Shown piece by piece: positions 18,158 to 26,539 of a DNA stretch of 64,000 nt. How positions within the stretch are numbered: the first letter of the stretch is position 1; each line of letters opens with the position of its first letter. The position numbers and the translations under genes are program-made. Below the pieces are notes generated by a model that was not told the origin of the DNA, ran no database searches, and saw nothing but the letters and a program-made list of their open reading frames with translations. This DNA is from JAABRB01 sp041617635 (lineage in GTDB: Bacteria > Pseudomonadota > Gammaproteobacteria > Burkholderiales > SG8-39), in assembly GCA_041617635.1 (NCBI GenBank), contig JBFJOO010000006.1, positions 29,200 through 93,199 of the forward strand, written 5' to 3'.

Positions 18158-18347
18158 CGCGCAGACGAGAGCCGGTCGCTGGCTTTCGCCAAGCAGCAGG
18201 TAGACCGAGCGATTGCCGCCCCTTCTTGCTCGGGCGCCGCGTCGGCGACGTGACGGACGAGCGTTGCCTCGCTCTGAAGGATCGGCCAAACTGCCGGGAG
18301 CGCCGACGTGGAATGCGCTCGACCGGTCTCTTTTTCTCAGAGCTGTC

Positions 18348-19064
18348 ATGTCACGACTTCTCTTCCGCGATGACGCATATCTGCGCGCTTGTGAGACACG
18401 GGTCACGGGCGTCGACGCACGCGGCATCCGCCTCGAGGCGACCGTGTTCTATGCGAATTCCGGCGGACAGCCGGGCGATACCGGCACGCTCCGGCTCGAG
18501 AACGGAACGGAGGTCCGTGTCATCGACACGGTCAAGGGGAATGGACCCGACGAAGTGGTCCACGTTCCGGCGCCCGACAGCCCGCCAGTGTCGGTGGGAA
18601 TGGGCGTGCAAGCCGAGATCGACTGGCAGCGGCGGTATCGGCACATGCGCCTGCATACCTGCATGCATCTCCTGTGCGCCGCGGTCCCGTACGCGGTCAC
18701 GGGTGGACAGATCGCGGCCGACAAAGCGCGACTCGATTTCGACACGCAGGGCAATCCGCTGGACCGGGACGCCGTGGCGACGCGCTTGAACGAGCTCATT
18801 GCGCAGGGCGCGCCGGTTGGGGCGCGTTGGATCACCGAGTCGGAACTCGCGGAGAGCCCGCAACTCGTGCGCACGATGTCGGTCAAGCCGCCGACCGGAC
18901 AAGGTCGCGTGAGACTGCTCGAAGTGAGCGGCATCGATCTGCAGCCCTGCGGGGGCACGCACGTCGGCAACACCGCGGAGATCGGCCGGGTCGTCGTGCT
19001 CAAGATCGAGAACAAGGGGCGGCAGAACCGGCGCGTAGTCGTCGGGTTCGCCGGCGAGGAGTGA
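18348..19064 (+). CDS. Stand-alone alanyl-tRNA editing protein (AlaX)
   Basis: A 238-residue trans-editing hydrolase that removes wrongly attached serine (and glycine) from tRNA-Ala. The ATG at 18348 fits the family N-terminus; the upstream frame looks non-coding. The zinc site is complete: H103 and H107 (LHTCMH), C201 and H205 (CGGTH), the same motif pair as in the AlaS editing domain at 2200-2520. The glycine-rich YANSGGQPGDTG precedes it. Its stop overlaps the GTG of the next gene (GTGA), so the two are translationally coupled. About 190 bases separate it from the preceding cluster, which suggests an independent promoter. Confidence 0.92.
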   Translation: MSRLLFRDDAYLRACETRVTGVDARGIRLEATVFYANSGGQPGDTGTLRLENGTEVRVIDTVKGNGPDEVVHVPAPDSPPVSVGMGVQAEIDWQRRYRHMRLHTCMHLLCAAVPYAVTGGQIAADKARLDFDTQGNPLDRDAVATRLNELIAQGAPVGARWITESELAESPQLVRTMSVKPPTGQGRVRLLEVSGIDLQPCGGTHVGNTAEIGRVVVLKIENKGRQNRRVVVGFAGEE

Positions 19065-19639
19065 GGCGCGAGACGCGCGCGGGTGTAACCGAGGCTGCTC
19101 CCGGTCGGGCAACGATCCGCGCGAGCGTGCTCGCGGACGTGCCCGCGATCACCACGATCTACGCGCACCACGTTCTCAACGGGCTTGCTTCGTTCGAGAC
19201 CGTCGCGCCGGACGAAGCGGAGATCGCGCGCCGCCGTGATGCGATACTCGCCCGCGGCCTGCCTTACCAGGTGGCCTTGCTCGATGGCAACATCGCCGGC
19301 TACGCCTACGCCGGACCATACCGGGCGCGTGCTGCCTATCGCTACACGCTGGAGGACTCGGTGTATGTCGATCCATCAGCGGCCCGGCGCGGCATCGGGC
19401 GCGCGCTCCTCGAGTCGCTGCTCGCGACTTGCGCGACGCTCGGCTATCGGCAAATGATCGCGGTGATCGGTGATAGCCAAAACACGGCATCGATCACGCT
19501 GCACGAGGCATGCGGCTTCACGCGCGCCGGGTTATTGCGGAGCGTGGGTTACAAGCATCGGCGTTGGGTGGACAGCGTGCTCATGCAACGCTCGCTGGGA
19601 GCTAGGGACACCGCCGCACTGGAGCAAGGCGAGACGTGA
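19061..19639 (+). CDS. GNAT acetyltransferase, phosphinothricin-acetyltransferase-like
   Basis: A 192-residue N-acetyltransferase starting with GTG at 19061, overlapping the AlaX stop. The GNAT fold is visible as IRASVLADVPAITTIYAHHV, then SVYVDPSAARRGIGRALLESL (acetyl-CoA pyrophosphate loop near residue 115) and HEACGFTRAGLLRSVGYKHRRW. The last segment and the FETVAPDEAEI stretch resemble the Pat/Bar/YwnH subgroup that acetylates methionine-analogue amines. The true substrate is unknown. Coupling to AlaX may only reflect co-expression. Confidence 0.86.
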   Translation: MRRETRAGVTEAAPGRATIRASVLADVPAITTIYAHHVLNGLASFETVAPDEAEIARRRDAILARGLPYQVALLDGNIAGYAYAGPYRARAAYRYTLEDSVYVDPSAARRGIGRALLESLLATCATLGYRQMIAVIGDSQNTASITLHEACGFTRAGLLRSVGYKHRRWVDSVLMQRSLGARDTAALEQGET

Positions 19640-19760
19640 ACGCGTCATACGATCCGCGCCCGCGACACGCGCAACTTGCGCGGCAAGCGGCAAGATGCTA
19701 TCGAGAAGGTGGCGCTCAGCCAAACGTCGTCAACGGGGCACCTATCAGAGGAGGCAGCAC

Positions 19761-20174
19761 ATGGCCGACACCATACGCAAGACCGACTACTTCGCGATTC
19801 AGGTTCCGAACCGCCCGGGTTCCGGCGCGCGCGTCCTCGCCGGGCTCAAGGCGGAGGGCGTCAACCTGATTGCATTCACGGCGTTTCCGAACGGGAAGAC
19901 GGCGCAAGTCGACCTGGTTCCAGAGCGCACCGCGACGCTTCGCCGCGCGGCGAAAAAGCTCAACCTTCGCCTGGGCAAGCGCAAGACGTGCTTCATCATT
20001 CGCGGTGACGATCGGGTGGGCGCGCTCGCGAACACGTTGCAGCGATTGGCGGCCGCGCGTATCAACGTCAGGGCGCTCGATGCGGTCATCGCCGGCAAGG
20101 GCCGGTACGGAGCAGTGTTCTGGGTCAACCCGAAGAGCGTGGCGCGGACGTCGCGGCTGCTCCGAGCTCGATAA
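19761..20174 (+). CDS. Small protein with two ACT-like domains
   Basis: A 137-residue soluble protein with a good ribosome binding site (GAGGAGG, about 19749-19755) and the ATG at 19761. Two ACT-type beta-alpha-beta folds can be traced: residues 8-60 (FAIQVPNRPGSGARVLAGLK, INLIAF-like VNLIAFTAFPNG) and 70-130 (CFIIRGDDRVGALANTLQRL, INVRALDAVIAG). Such proteins usually bind amino acids and act as regulators. It has no attached enzyme domain. It is 121 bases from the GNAT gene and may be monocistronic. Confidence 0.72.
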   Translation: MADTIRKTDYFAIQVPNRPGSGARVLAGLKAEGVNLIAFTAFPNGKTAQVDLVPERTATLRRAAKKLNLRLGKRKTCFIIRGDDRVGALANTLQRLAAARINVRALDAVIAGKGRYGAVFWVNPKSVARTSRLLRAR

Positions 20175-20555
20175 AGCCTGCGGGCAAAAAAATCCTCGAG
20201 GCGGCTGAGGAGGAGGGTGCGCCGCCCCGAGGGTCCACAGGAGAGAATGAAACTGCCGGAGTGCGCTGCCTGCATTGCGCGAGACATCGCACCCAAGCAT
20301 CGAGGGGCCCGCCTTGCGGCGCGCCCCGCGACTGATTCCAAGCTTAGAGACTGTCTAATTATCTGTCCAATCGATCCGGGCAATCAGGATAATCATCCTG
20401 GTTGATATCTGCGGCCCCACGCCCCGGAAAACATCCCAGGGCGTTTGGAATTCGCGCCATGGGCGCTCAGGGTGGCCGAGCGACGTCGCCCGACCCGACG
20501 TTTCGCGGGTACGACATTGATCGGCGTGATCGAACCGAGCTAGAGTATTGCCCGT
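20175..20555. other. 381-base region upstream of the LysR gene
   Basis: No convincing gene. The only candidate is a 52-codon frame at 20247-20405 (+) with an AGGAGAG ribosome-binding-like sequence and a CAAC motif. Its composition is not persuasive and it runs into the palindromic region. A minus-strand hairpin followed by seven Ts (about 20183-20215) looks terminator-like but has no minus-strand gene to serve. The right half (20350-20420) is markedly AT-richer than its surroundings and contains a palindrome likely bound by the LysR regulator. Confidence 0.4.
20385..20400. promoter_or_regulatory. Palindrome upstream of the LysR-type gene
   Basis: CAGGAT and ATCCTG flank a 4-base AATC spacer, inside an AT-rich patch 155 bases before the LysR gene start. 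LysR-type regulators commonly bind interrupted dyads at such positions to control themselves; the assignment to this regulator is inference. Confidence 0.3.
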
Positions 20556-21533
20556 ATGGATATTCGCGACGTTGATCTGAACCTGCTGGTGGCGCTGGAT
20601 GCACTGCTCGCCGAGCGTAGCGTCACCCGCGCGGCGCAGCGGTTGAGCCTGAGCCAACCGGCGATGTCCGCGGCTCTGGCACGGCTGCGCATCCTGTTCA
20701 CCGATCCGTTGCTGCTGCGAACCGCGCGCGGAATGCTCCCCACGGCCAAGGGCGTCGAGCTCGCGGCGCCAGTCAAGCAGGTGCTCGACGAGATTGGACG
20801 GATCGTCCGGCAGGCCGAGGCGTTCGATCCGGCGCGCGCGGAAGTGACGTTCACCATCACGGCGTCCGACTACGTGGAGTTCACCATCCTGCCGCGCCTC
20901 GTGGACCACGTCGAAGCCCGTGCACCCGGCTGCCGGCTGGCCGTTCGGCCGATCAACTTTGCGTCCCTGCCGGAGCAGCTCGAGCGGGGCGAAGTCGACC
21001 TCGCGCTGGTGAGCGCCACCAACGCGCCGGAGAACGCACGGCTGCGGCCGCTCTACCCCGAGCGTTTCGTCTGTGCCGTCCGGCGCGGCCATCCGCGCGC
21101 GGCGAAGCAGATCACGCTGGACGAGTTCTGCGCGCTCGAGCACGTGCTCATCTCACCGAGTGGCGGTGCCTTCGTCGCGCAGACCGACGCCGCCCTAGCC
21201 GCGCTCGGCCGCAGCCGCAGCGTGCGGCTCTCGGTCCCGCACTTTCTCCTCATTCCCGAGATTCTCGCGCGGTCCGACATGATGGCCGTATTGCCGGAGC
21301 GCCTCGCGCGCGCCCATGCCGACCGACTGCACGTCATGGAGATCCCCTTCGAGTTGCCGCCTTACACGATCGCGCAGGTGTGGCACGAGCGGACGCATCG
21401 CGATCCCGCGCGCGCGTGGCTGCGCCAGGCGCTCGCGGAGCTCATGGAGAAGGAGGGCGCGCCGATGCCGCGGATTCCGCGTCAGCAAAAGCGCACCCGC
21501 CGGGGCGACCGCCGCGCGACCCAGGCGGTCTGA
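20556..21533 (+). CDS. LysR-type transcriptional regulator, NodD/NahR-like subgroup
   Basis: A 325-residue regulator. Residues 4-63 form the winged helix-turn-helix (DVDLNLLVALDALLAERSVTRAAQRLSLSQPAMSAALARLR), with the DLNLL start and SRLRxLFxDPLLLRT pattern of the NodD/NahR/SyrM branch. The periplasmic-binding-like effector domain spans about 95-300 (VTFTITASDYVEFTILPRLV). The tail is Arg/Lys-rich. Neighbours on the plus strand are unrelated, and the convergent GDSL gene follows, so its target is probably elsewhere or itself. Confidence 0.92.
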   Translation: MDIRDVDLNLLVALDALLAERSVTRAAQRLSLSQPAMSAALARLRILFTDPLLLRTARGMLPTAKGVELAAPVKQVLDEIGRIVRQAEAFDPARAEVTFTITASDYVEFTILPRLVDHVEARAPGCRLAVRPINFASLPEQLERGEVDLALVSATNAPENARLRPLYPERFVCAVRRGHPRAAKQITLDEFCALEHVLISPSGGAFVAQTDAALAALGRSRSVRLSVPHFLLIPEILARSDMMAVLPERLARAHADRLHVMEIPFELPPYTIAQVWHERTHRDPARAWLRQALAELMEKEGAPMPRIPRQQKRTRRGDRRATQAV

Positions 21534-21594
21534 CCGGTCGGACGGCGGCGTCTTCGGGGGCGAACGGTCGCGCTCGCCCTGCAGCGCGGCGCAA

Positions 21595-22221
21595 TCAGAG
21601 AGCCTTCGCCTCCTTCAGGAGCTGCGCCACCCGTTCTGCCAGACGGGCGTACCCGCGCCCGTTCGGATGGATCGGGTCCGATTTGAGCTCGTTGTCGGTG
21701 AGGATTTCTGCGAGTGCATCCCGCTCGACCGGGAGGTTGAGCTCTTCGCCAACCTCGATGTAGACCCGATGTGCCGAGGGGAAGAGCCCGGGCTTCGGCA
21801 CCGCGATGAGCAGCACGGGTATGCCGCGATCGCGGGCGAGGCGCACCATCGCCCGCAGGTTCGCGGCGAGCGCAGCGGAGTCAAGCTTGCGCAGGATATC
21901 GTTGCCGCCATGGCAGAGGATGAGGAGCTGCGGGTGGACCTGGTCGAGAACGGCAGGCAGGCGGGCGAGCCCGCTCGCGCTCACCTCGCCCGGCACGCCC
22001 GCCGAGACGACCTTGCGACCGATCAGCCGCTCGAGCTCTGCGGGATAGCTTTGCGCCGCCGCGGCACCCGTGCCGAACGTCAGGCTGTCCCCGAGGGCGA
22101 GCACCACGGCATCGGGGGCGAGCGGCGCCAGCCGCGGCACCGATTTCCCGCAGCCGGCGAGCGCGCCGGCAAGGGCAAGCATCCCCGCGTAGGCGATGGC
22201 ACGCAGCAGGTGGGATGGCAT
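21595..22221 (-). CDS. SGNH/GDSL-type esterase lipoprotein (TesA/arylesterase-like)
   Basis: A 208-residue hydrolase. The ATG at 22221 opens a lipoprotein signal peptide with the lipobox LAGC (C24), so the mature enzyme should be anchored in the envelope. Catalytic blocks: ALGDSLTFG (nucleophile S46), a glycine at VPGEVSASG, GGND, and the C-terminal DPIHPNGRGY Asp-His pair. These fit the TesA/arylesterase family, which hydrolyses short esters, thioesters or lysophospholipids. Its start lies two bases after the SLC13 permease stop, so the two are co-transcribed. Confidence 0.9.
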   Translation of the reverse strand: MPSHLLRAIAYAGMLALAGALAGCGKSVPRLAPLAPDAVVLALGDSLTFGTGAAAAQSYPAELERLIGRKVVSAGVPGEVSASGLARLPAVLDQVHPQLLILCHGGNDILRKLDSAALAANLRAMVRLARDRGIPVLLIAVPKPGLFPSAHRVYIEVGEELNLPVERDALAEILTDNELKSDPIHPNGRGYARLAERVAQLLKEAKAL

Positions 22222-22223
22222 CG

Positions 22224-24059
22224 TCAGTAGAGCGGGAAGAAGTGCGGCACCAGCAGCGACAGCGAGACCCACATGATAACGAGCAACGGCAGGCCGCCCC
22301 GCACGAAGTCCGCGAACCGGTAGCCCGCGGCGCTCATCACGAGCAGGTTGGTCTGGTAGCCCATCGGCGTGACGTAGCACAGGTTGGCGCCGAACAGGAT
22401 GGCCAGCACGAACGGTTCCGGCGCTGTGCCCAGCCCGTTCGCGATCTGGATCGCGATCGGAGTCCCGACCGCAGCGGCGGCGTTGTTCGACACGAAATTC
22501 GTGATCAGCGCCATGAGCAGCATCAGCAGCGAAGCGATCCATTGCGGCGGCAGTCCTTCGACTAGCCGCAGAAAGCCAGCTGCCAGGAAATCGATCCCGC
22601 CGGTGAAATTCAGCGCCTGACCGAGGGCCAGACTCGCCGCTACGAGCAGCACGACCTTGGAGCTCAGCGCGGCGCGCGCTTCCTGCCAGTTGATGCAACC
22701 GGTGGCGACGAGCAGGGTCACCCCCAGGAGCGCACCGATCGAGATCGGCACGAGCTGCGTCGCCGCGGCTGCCACCACGGCCACGATGACGGCGATGGCG
22801 ATGGGCGCTTTCCGCGAGCGCGGCAGCATGATCGTCTCATCCAGCATGAGCAGGCCCGTGAAGTCCCGAACCTCCTTCAGGCGCTCCTCGTTGCCTTGCA
22901 CGAGCAGGACGTCTCCCACCTCCAGCACGGTCTCGTTGACGTCCTTCGGCTTCACCGCCCGGGCCCCGGATGGCCGGTGCAGCGCGAGGACCGCCACGCC
23001 GTAGACGTCCGAGAAGCGCAGGCGCTGCAGGGTGGTGCGCGCGACGAGCGAGTCGTCCGTCACGACGACCTGGACGAGCCGCTGATCGCCGATGCGCAGC
23101 GGGTGCTCGTTGTCCACCGGATGCTCCTGATCGCCCGGATCGTAGAGCGTTGCGCCCAGGAGCTGCTCGTACTCCTTCAGGTTCTCCGGCGTGTCGCTGA
23201 CGTGCAGCCGGTCGCCGGCGCGCAGCGTGAGCGAGGGCAGCCTGGCGAGGAACATGTTGTCACCCCGCTCGATATCCTCGATCCGAATGCGTCCGTCGGT
23301 CTTCTCGTACATCTCGCTCAGCTTGCGGCCGTTGGCGAACCCGTCCTCGCGGACGTTCAGCACCGCAGCGAAGCGCCGCGGCGGTTCTTGCTGGATCGGG
23401 CTCGACCGGTTCCTCAGCAGCCGTGGCAGGACGAGCCAGAGGTAGAGGAGTCCGCCGATACCGGCCAGCATCACGACCGGATAGAACTCGAACACGGTGA
23501 ACCGCCGCACCCCGAGGTCCGCGGCGATCGACACGACGAGCAGATTGGTCGAAGTTCCGATCGACGTCGCCATGCCGCCGATCAGCACGGCGTAGTTCAT
23601 GGGCAGGAGCATGCTCCCCGCGGGCGTGCTGGTCCGCAATGCGACCCCCAGCAGGATCGGCATCATCACCACGACGACGGGCGTGTCGTTCACGATGCCG
23701 CTCGCCGCGAAACAGAATACGAGCACGGTGACGAGCGCCACGCGCGGCGAGCGGGCCCAGAGCCGCGCGATGGCGCCGGCGACGGGATCCAACGCTCCGG
23801 TGACGGCGAGGCCCTTGCCGATGATCATCAACCCGCTGATCGCCACCAGCGCCTCGTGCCCGAACCCGAGGAAGAGCGAAACCGGCGCGAACTGCTCGCC
23901 GTTGCGCGCGTACGGGAAGATCTGGAAACCGAGCGTGAGCGCGGCGAGCACGCCGATGCTGGTCGTCTGGATAGGGATCCGCTCGCGCATGAAGAGCGCG
24001 AACGCGATCCCGGTCAGCGCCAGGACGGCGATCGCGTGCGCATCGAGCGGGGCGGTCAT
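22224..24059 (-). CDS. SLC13-type permease with two TrkA-C domains
   Basis: A 611-residue membrane protein of the divalent-anion:sodium symporter family. Several membrane segments precede and follow a central cytoplasmic part (about residues 210-400) holding two TrkA-C/RCK-C-like modules (NGRKLSEMYEKTDGRIRIEDIERGDNMFLARL; VARTTLQRLRFSDVYGVAVLALHR). The membrane halves carry the SLC13-like VNDTPVVVVMMPILL, GTSTNLLV and FVSNNAAAAVGTPIA. Members move sulfate, dicarboxylates or other anions; the substrate is not predictable. It sits between the TSUP-Usp gene (61 bases upstream) and the GDSL lipoprotein, suggesting an anion/sulfur transport block. Confidence 0.9.
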   Translation of the reverse strand: MTAPLDAHAIAVLALTGIAFALFMRERIPIQTTSIGVLAALTLGFQIFPYARNGEQFAPVSLFLGFGHEALVAISGLMIIGKGLAVTGALDPVAGAIARLWARSPRVALVTVLVFCFAASGIVNDTPVVVVMMPILLGVALRTSTPAGSMLLPMNYAVLIGGMATSIGTSTNLLVVSIAADLGVRRFTVFEFYPVVMLAGIGGLLYLWLVLPRLLRNRSSPIQQEPPRRFAAVLNVREDGFANGRKLSEMYEKTDGRIRIEDIERGDNMFLARLPSLTLRAGDRLHVSDTPENLKEYEQLLGATLYDPGDQEHPVDNEHPLRIGDQRLVQVVVTDDSLVARTTLQRLRFSDVYGVAVLALHRPSGARAVKPKDVNETVLEVGDVLLVQGNEERLKEVRDFTGLLMLDETIMLPRSRKAPIAIAVIVAVVAAAATQLVPISIGALLGVTLLVATGCINWQEARAALSSKVVLLVAASLALGQALNFTGGIDFLAAGFLRLVEGLPPQWIASLLMLLMALITNFVSNNAAAAVGTPIAIQIANGLGTAPEPFVLAILFGANLCYVTPMGYQTNLLVMSAAGYRFADFVRGGLPLLVIMWVSLSLLVPHFFPLY

Positions 24060-24120
24060 GGCACGATCGGACGGATCAACCGACCAGCAGGGCTCGCACG
24101 CGACGCAGGGTGGCTCGACT

Positions 24121-26052
24121 TCACGCCGTCTTCACGATGAGCACCGCGCACTGTATCCGATCCAGGACCTGCTCGGCATTGCTGCCAAGGAGCAGACGCT
24201 CGAATCCGGTGCGGCCATGGCTGCCCAGAATGACGAGATCCGAATTCTTGCGCTCCGCCGTATCGACGATCATCTCGGGCACCGGCCCCACGGGAACTTC
24301 GCCCTCGGTGTCGATCGCTTCCTTGCCGAGCAGCGTGACCAGCCGGTCGACGACCACCGGCGCCTCCTTGCGGCGATCCTCGCTGTGCGTGGGCACGTCG
24401 ATCGAGATGACCGTCACCGGCGCGCCGCACAGTTTGGCAAGGTTTCGCGCGGCGACCGCGGCCGCGTCTCCGAACCGCGAGCCATCGGAGGCCAGTACGA
24501 ATCGCCGGCCGGTGATCTCCGCGTAGGCCGGCACCACGAGAACCGCGCAGTGCGCGCGCTGTACGACGTCCCGGGTCGGATTTCCCGCCAGGAAGCGCGT
24601 CACGCCGCGCTCGCTACGGCCACCCATGAAGATGAGATCCGCGTGCCACCGATCCGCCTCGCCGATGATCTGCTCATAGCGCTTGGTGCCCTGCACGACC
24701 TGGCTTTCGCATTCCACGCCGGCAGCGATGGCGCGGGCCTTGATTGCGTCGAGGCGCGCGCGCGCCGAGTCCATTTCCTTGTCGAGCAGCTGCTCGCCCA
24801 GCGTCTCGTGCTCCACGCCACCCGCGACGACCGAGAGAACGTAGACCCGCGCGCCACACTTCTGCGCGAGACGCAGCGCCTCGCGCACGGCACCCTCACT
24901 CGATTCGGATCCATCGGTCGCCACGAGAAAGCGCTCGAATCGACCCACCGGCGATAGTTGCACGGGCGCGGCCACAGGCGCCGGGGCGACGGCCGCGGCA
25001 CGCGCTTCGGCCGCACGATCTTCGCGAATCCCCACGCGCAGCGCCGCGAGGATGATCAATGCTCCGGTGGCGAGGGCGAGCACCATGATCCCGAAGCTCG
25101 TGCCGGAAAGCAGCTTCGCGGTGCCGGCGCTCAGACGGTCGACGAGCTCGAGCTCGGACAGATACACGGGGATGACGAATCCACGACTGACGAGCACCAT
25201 CACCATGATGACGCCCATCACGAGCTTGATCATGTAGGGCTTCACGTAGGTCGTGCCGATCGCGCCGAGCTGGATGCCGAACAGCGACCCGGCGAGAATG
25301 ATCATGGCAAGGCGGATGTCCACGAGCCCGCTCCAGGCGAACTTGATCGTCCCGCCGAGGCCCATCACGAACGCGATGACCAGCTCGGTGGCCGATGCCA
25401 TCAGGCTCGGAGCGCCGAGCACATAGTGCATGCCCGGCACGCCGATGAACCCCCCGACCGCGATGGTGGCGGCGAGCATGCCGGTGGCAAAGCCGAGCGG
25501 AATGGTGAAGAGCACCGACACCCTGGCGTCGAGGCTCTTGAAGTACATCATCGTGTACGGGATGTTCACCGACTGCACCCAGCGCGCGAGCCGCCCGGTC
25601 ACCTCCCGTGCCGCGCCGGCCCCGCTCCGATAGGTCCGGATCGCGTCGCGAAGGACGTAGCCGCCGACGATGGCGAGCACGACGATGAACGCCATGCTGA
25701 CGTAGAGATTCGATCCGGCATCGCCGTATGCGCGCTTGATGTTCTCCTGCACCTGGGCGCCGTAGAGCACGCCGGCCTCCGCGGAGACGCCCATCACGAG
25801 GCCGAGCTTCACGTCGACCTGACCGTACCGCGCCCGTTTGATCGCGCCGACCAGGGCTTTGGGAAACTTGTGACAGAGGTTGGAGGCGACCGCGACGATG
25901 CCGGGCACGCCCAGGCTCATCATTGCGGGCGTCAGCACGAACGCGCCACCCGAGCCGATGAACCCGCTCACCAGGCCGCCAATGAATCCGACGACGAACA
26001 GGTAGGCGACGTTGAACGGATCGAGCTGGATGAAGTTGGTCGCGGCGTCCAC
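24121..26052 (-). CDS. TSUP permease fused to two universal stress protein domains
   Basis: A 643-residue fusion. Residues 1-345 form a TauE/SafE-type permease (GLVSGFIGSGGAFVLTPAMM and a second repeat AATIAVGGFIGVPGMHYVLG). A linker rich in Ala/Pro (about 345-370) leads to two Usp domains at about 372-505 and 512-643. The second keeps the ATP-binding G-x2-G-x9-G-S pattern (GSHGRTGFERLLLGS); the first is degenerate at the equivalent place (GGRSERGVTRFLAGN). Nucleotide binding by the tail could regulate transport. It lies 15 bases after a small membrane protein gene and is followed by the SLC13 permease. Confidence 0.9.
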   Translation of the reverse strand: MDAATNFIQLDPFNVAYLFVVGFIGGLVSGFIGSGGAFVLTPAMMSLGVPGIVAVASNLCHKFPKALVGAIKRARYGQVDVKLGLVMGVSAEAGVLYGAQVQENIKRAYGDAGSNLYVSMAFIVVLAIVGGYVLRDAIRTYRSGAGAAREVTGRLARWVQSVNIPYTMMYFKSLDARVSVLFTIPLGFATGMLAATIAVGGFIGVPGMHYVLGAPSLMASATELVIAFVMGLGGTIKFAWSGLVDIRLAMIILAGSLFGIQLGAIGTTYVKPYMIKLVMGVIMVMVLVSRGFVIPVYLSELELVDRLSAGTAKLLSGTSFGIMVLALATGALIILAALRVGIREDRAAEARAAAVAPAPVAAPVQLSPVGRFERFLVATDGSESSEGAVREALRLAQKCGARVYVLSVVAGGVEHETLGEQLLDKEMDSARARLDAIKARAIAAGVECESQVVQGTKRYEQIIGEADRWHADLIFMGGRSERGVTRFLAGNPTRDVVQRAHCAVLVVPAYAEITGRRFVLASDGSRFGDAAAVAARNLAKLCGAPVTVISIDVPTHSEDRRKEAPVVVDRLVTLLGKEAIDTEGEVPVGPVPEMIVDTAERKNSDLVILGSHGRTGFERLLLGSNAEQVLDRIQCAVLIVKTA

Positions 26053-26067
26053 GGACGGTTTCCCGGA

Positions 26068-26370
26068 CTACCGCTTGGCCCTGACGCCCAGCACTTCCCA
26101 GAAATGGCCGGTGAACGTGCCGTGCGCGATCGAAAAGACGAACGCGATGATCACCGGAATCAGAAAGTACCAGCCCCCGCGCGCGGAACTCTCGAGAATG
26201 GGCTCGTCGAAGGCGTACAGACCGGCGTACAGGACGACACTTGTCAGGCCCAGGAACACCAGTTTGACGAGCTGCCTGCTCCTGCTGCTTCCCGTGCCTG
26301 CCAACGCTCCGACCTCCCATCCGGTTCGGGTCGCCGCGCCGGCGGCTGCGATCCCGTCGCCCACCGCCAC
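26068..26370 (-). CDS. Small membrane protein upstream of the TSUP-Usp gene
   Basis: A 100-residue protein with two hydrophobic segments (about residues 35-54 and 67-86) after a low-complexity N-terminal 30 residues. The second segment is followed by HGTFTGHFWEVLGVRAKR, with two histidines near the membrane edge. I do not recognise the family. The 15-base gap to the TSUP-Usp gene strongly suggests that the two are partners in one transport unit. The start could be later, because the first 30 residues are not well structured. Confidence 0.62.
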   Translation of the reverse strand: MAVGDGIAAAGAATRTGWEVGALAGTGSSRSRQLVKLVFLGLTSVVLYAGLYAFDEPILESSARGGWYFLIPVIIAFVFSIAHGTFTGHFWEVLGVRAKR

Positions 26371-26446
26371 CGTGACGGGGCATCATGCCCCGCCGCGCCC
26401 GCCGTCCGTGCAACGGGAAAATGGTAGCACGGCGCCAAGCGCTGAC

Positions 26447-26474
26447 TGTATAGCGAGTTTGAAGGGCGCGATAA
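26447..26474 (-). promoter_or_regulatory. Candidate sigma-70-like promoter of the small membrane protein/TSUP unit
   Basis: On the minus strand TTATCG (26469-26474) and TATACA (26447-26452) are 16 bases apart, about 77 bases before the ATG at 26370. The -10 element is good, the -35 element weak. It lies in an otherwise AT-poor gap. Confidence 0.3.
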
Positions 26475-26539
26475 GGTGTTCTGCAGCGCAACCGCCCGCG
26501 ACGCGCCAGCGCAGGCCGCGATCGCCGTGAGGCGAATCG

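Noticed and set aside
20183..20215. A minus-strand terminator-like hairpin with seven Ts
   Set aside because: No minus-strand gene ends nearby; it is likely a chance poly-A run on the plus strand.
22896..24957. Long plus-strand frames opposite the SLC13 permease and TSUP-Usp genes
   Set aside because: His/Arg/Asp-rich translations with no domain, opposite genes with intact membrane and TrkA-C or Usp motifs.
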